A stretch of DNA of 64,000 nucleotides from Nocardia panacis (GTDB taxonomy: Bacteria; Actinomycetota; Actinomycetes; Mycobacteriales; Mycobacteriaceae), in contig NZ_QZFU01000036.1 of the NCBI RefSeq assembly GCF_003598715.1, forward strand, positions 1 to 64,000, given 5' to 3'. Shown in pieces: positions 61,926 to 64,000 of this stretch. The notes beneath the pieces are model-generated. The model was not told where the DNA came from, ran no database searches, and worked only from the letters and a program-made list of their open reading frames with translations. Numbering within the stretch: position 1 is the stretch's first letter; each line of letters begins with the position of its first letter. The translations under genes and the position numbers were made by a program.

Positions 61926-63677
61926 ATGAGCCCGATCGGCCGCAGGCGCTTCGTATTCGGCCTCACGGGTGTCATCGGCACATTGTCCGCGGGATCGGGG
62001 CAGGCGCGGGCGCGCTCGCCACTCTCGCCCGCCGACCTCGGTGCAGGCGAGATCGCAAGCAACGGATCAGCTTTCGAGCGGGCACAGCCGAGTACCTTCT
62101 TCGGCACGGCCTCGGTGGCCTGCGCGGCGGCCATCGACAGCGACAGCGCGGGCGATCTGTGGCCGACCTGCTGGGCCGACGACGACAATCTGTACACGGC
62201 CAACGGTGACGGCCGCGGCTTCGGCGACGGGAACAGCGACGATATTGTCGTCAACCGGATCACCGGCGACCCGAAGTCCGGTATCACGGGCGTGCGGTTG
62301 ACCGCCGCCGATCAGGTGGGCGCCATTTGGGGCGATCCCGGCAAATACAACCGGAAGCCGACCGGGATCGTCTGTGTCAACGGGCGGCTCTACCTCGCCA
62401 TCCAGGATCTGCGCAGCGGAAACGCCGACACCGCGTTCAACGACGCGCCCAACGCCGCCGTCTCGTGGTCGGACGACCATGGCAGCACCTGGCACACGAC
62501 CCAGCAACCCATGTTCACCGGCGGGGTGTTCACCACCGTGTTCTTTCTCGATTTCGGGCGCGATTCCGGTGACGCCGCGACCGCGTTGGGTCCGGACGCG
62601 GCGCGCTACGTCTACGCCTATGGCCTGGATGAGAATTGGCGCGGATCCCTCACCGCAACGGTCGCCGACCCGGTGGACCTGTTTCTGGCGCGCGCACCGA
62701 GCGACGCGGTCGAACATCGCGACAAATGGGAGTTCTACACCGGAGTCAGCGGTGAAGCCCCGCAGTGGACGCGGATCATCGAGGAAAGACGGCCGGTGCT
62801 GCGCGACACCAGACGGCAGTACCCGACTCTGCGCAACAGCGATCAACACCCGCACAATCTCTCGGTGCTCTCCCAAGGCGGCGTCGTCTACAACAAGCCG
62901 CTGAAGCGGTACCTGTACACGTCGTGGACGGAGTACACCTTCGAATTCTACGAGGCGCCCGCACCGTGGGGACCGTGGCGACTGTTCTTGACCAAAGACT
63001 TCGGCGGCTACCCGTGGTTCGGTCGCGGCCCCGGCCTCCCCGGCCCGAAGAACGGCGGCTACGGCACCACCATCCCGTCGAAATTCATTTCCGCCGACGG
63101 CAGATCGATGTGGGTGCAGTCGAATTGGTGGGTGGGCAACTCCGGTGGCCGGACCGACTACACCTTCAACCTCCGCGAACTGACCGTACGGCCTTTCGTG
63201 GCGCAGGCGCCCGCGAATCAACCCGACCGGCGCCGCAATCTCGCCTATATCGGTGAATCCGTCACACCCATCGAGAAAAGCGCGCACTTCGGTCACAGCG
63301 AATACCTCTGCGACGGCGACTTCACCAAGAGCGAGGACAGTTTCGATCAGGAGAACAAGAACCTGGACTTCTGGGGTTTCACCTGGGCCGCACCGTATTT
63401 GCTGAATACCGTCATCTACACGACGGGTGAGATATTCGACAACGGCGGTTGGTTCGCCGCCGGGCTGCGGATCCAGATCCGACAGAACTTTCGCTGGATC
63501 GATGTGCCGAACTCCGAGGTGGAACCGCGCTATCCGTACGGCCCCGCCGCAGGACCTTTCAGGACATATACCTTCACCTTCGCCACGATTTCCGGCGATG
63601 GTGTGCGAATCATCGGCAAGCCTGGTGGGCGCGCGTATTTCACTTCGATCGCCGAACTGGAGGTCTATTACCGCTGA
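61926..63677 (+). CDS. Secreted DUF4185-like protein
   Basis: 583 residues from ATG 61926 (ATG 61920 also open). The N-terminus has a Tat-type signal (GRRRFVFGLTGVIGTLSAGS). The body is a beta-propeller-like domain with NGRLYLAIQDLRSGNAD, VSWSDDHGSTWHTTQQ and PLKRYLYTSWTEYTFEFYEA, typical of DUF4185 proteins related to glycosidase folds. The C-terminal ~150 residues (FWGFTWAAPYLLNTVIYTTG) may be a carbohydrate-binding domain. It probably acts on extracellular polysaccharide. Confidence 0.75.
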   Translation: MSPIGRRRFVFGLTGVIGTLSAGSGQARARSPLSPADLGAGEIASNGSAFERAQPSTFFGTASVACAAAIDSDSAGDLWPTCWADDDNLYTANGDGRGFGDGNSDDIVVNRITGDPKSGITGVRLTAADQVGAIWGDPGKYNRKPTGIVCVNGRLYLAIQDLRSGNADTAFNDAPNAAVSWSDDHGSTWHTTQQPMFTGGVFTTVFFLDFGRDSGDAATALGPDAARYVYAYGLDENWRGSLTATVADPVDLFLARAPSDAVEHRDKWEFYTGVSGEAPQWTRIIEERRPVLRDTRRQYPTLRNSDQHPHNLSVLSQGGVVYNKPLKRYLYTSWTEYTFEFYEAPAPWGPWRLFLTKDFGGYPWFGRGPGLPGPKNGGYGTTIPSKFISADGRSMWVQSNWWVGNSGGRTDYTFNLRELTVRPFVAQAPANQPDRRRNLAYIGESVTPIEKSAHFGHSEYLCDGDFTKSEDSFDQENKNLDFWGFTWAAPYLLNTVIYTTGEIFDNGGWFAAGLRIQIRQNFRWIDVPNSEVEPRYPYGPAAGPFRTYTFTFATISGDGVRIIGKPGGRAYFTSIAELEVYYR

Positions 63678-63680
63678 CTT

Positions 63681-63870
63681 CCACGCCTGCGGCGAGCCAC
63701 TCCGGGACGAGGTGCGCAATGCCCTGTTCGCAGCGGGTTTCCCGTACGAGCGCTACCCGATGCATACAGGGCACACCCCTTCTGGCTCGGCGGCGGCCAT
63801 TGGGCGCTGCCGGCCCCGAATCACCGGCAGCCCACCCGCCCCTGCTCGAGATCCCGGCTTACCGTGGATC
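63681..63870 (+). pseudogene. Decayed coding fragment, family unknown
   Basis: Protein-like sequence appears in successive frames: LRDEVRNALFAAGFPYERYP, then HPFWLGGGHWALPAPNH, then PPLLEIPAYRG. At least two frame switches are needed. It may be the frameshifted tail of a lost gene; I do not recognise it. Confidence 0.3.
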
Positions 63871-63912
63871 GCGGGCGGGAGGACGTCACAGCGCGGCGGC
63901 CGGGTCGGGGGT

Positions 63913-64000
63913 CTACTGTCCGCGAAGCAGTTCGACTACGTGCGCGAATTTCTCCATATTGTCCTCGCGGACCGTGAAGTAGCTGAACCCGAACCGCTCA
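63913..64000 (-). CDS. LLM class F420-dependent oxidoreductase, 3' end (partial)
   Basis: The last 28 residues end in FGFSYFTVREDNMEKFAHVV and ELLRGQ, a typical C-terminus of luciferase-like F420-dependent oxidoreductases. The stop is at 63913-63915. The rest lies beyond the window. Confidence 0.6.
   Translation of the reverse strand, partial: ERFGFSYFTVREDNMEKFAHVVELLRGQ

Overview
The window is high-GC actinobacterial DNA. It most resembles Nocardia or a close relative: WXG100 proteins, TPR-type XRE regulators, an F420-dependent Ddn-type enzyme and an LLM-class F420 oxidoreductase, a PknB-like kinase, GTG starts and tightly overlapping operons. The genus is inferred from gene content only; no rRNA or tRNA gene was seen.

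Layout. 1-8.6 kb is a graveyard of mobile elements: a frameshifted TnsA-like gene, a decapitated tyrosine recombinase and AAA ATPase meeting at one junction, an IS3-family element, ISL3 and IS5 remnants and a toxin-tail/immunity-like remnant. It surrounds a small creatininase operon. 8.6-14.5 kb holds a TPR-type XRE regulator with a perfect operator, next to a four-gene sugar-like pathway (two SDR-fold enzymes, FAD oxidoreductase, DegT aminotransferase). 14.7-17.6 kb is a WXG100 polymorphic toxin/immunity module. 17.7-18.6 kb is an orphan 12-repeat CRISPR array followed by a tyrosine integrase. 20.3-22.4 kb is a second graveyard with a short orphan I-E-like CRISPR. 22.4-36.1 kb is mixed chromosomal content: LysR with two hydrolases, an 11-residue-period pentapeptide-family membrane protein, DUF1304, a receptor Ser/Thr kinase, cupin, GNAT, ADP-ribosylglycohydrolase and a Ddn-type enzyme.

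36.2-53.0 kb is the most interesting part. A leftward operon (dxs, ispG, HAD phosphatase, GMC oxidoreductase, perhaps the Ddn-type enzyme) supplies and oxidises isoprenoids. A rightward operon encodes two unusual polyprenyl-synthase-fold proteins and a geranyl-diphosphate C-methyltransferase homologue, which suggests a C-methylated terpenoid. It converges on a leftward RiPP operon. That operon has a 74-residue precursor with nine tandem I-T-D-x-A units, a strong hairpin directly downstream, a small protein, an MFS exporter, a full-length LanB dehydratase, a 2-oxoglutarate dioxygenase and an ATP-grasp ligase, with no LanC cyclase seen. The two parts may be neighbouring clusters or one hybrid terpenoid-RiPP pathway.

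53-64 kb holds TerD, a repeat membrane protein, two tandem serine-hydrolase lipoproteins, a TetR with a palindrome, LysR plus MFS, a DUF4185-like secreted protein and the end of an LLM oxidoreductase.
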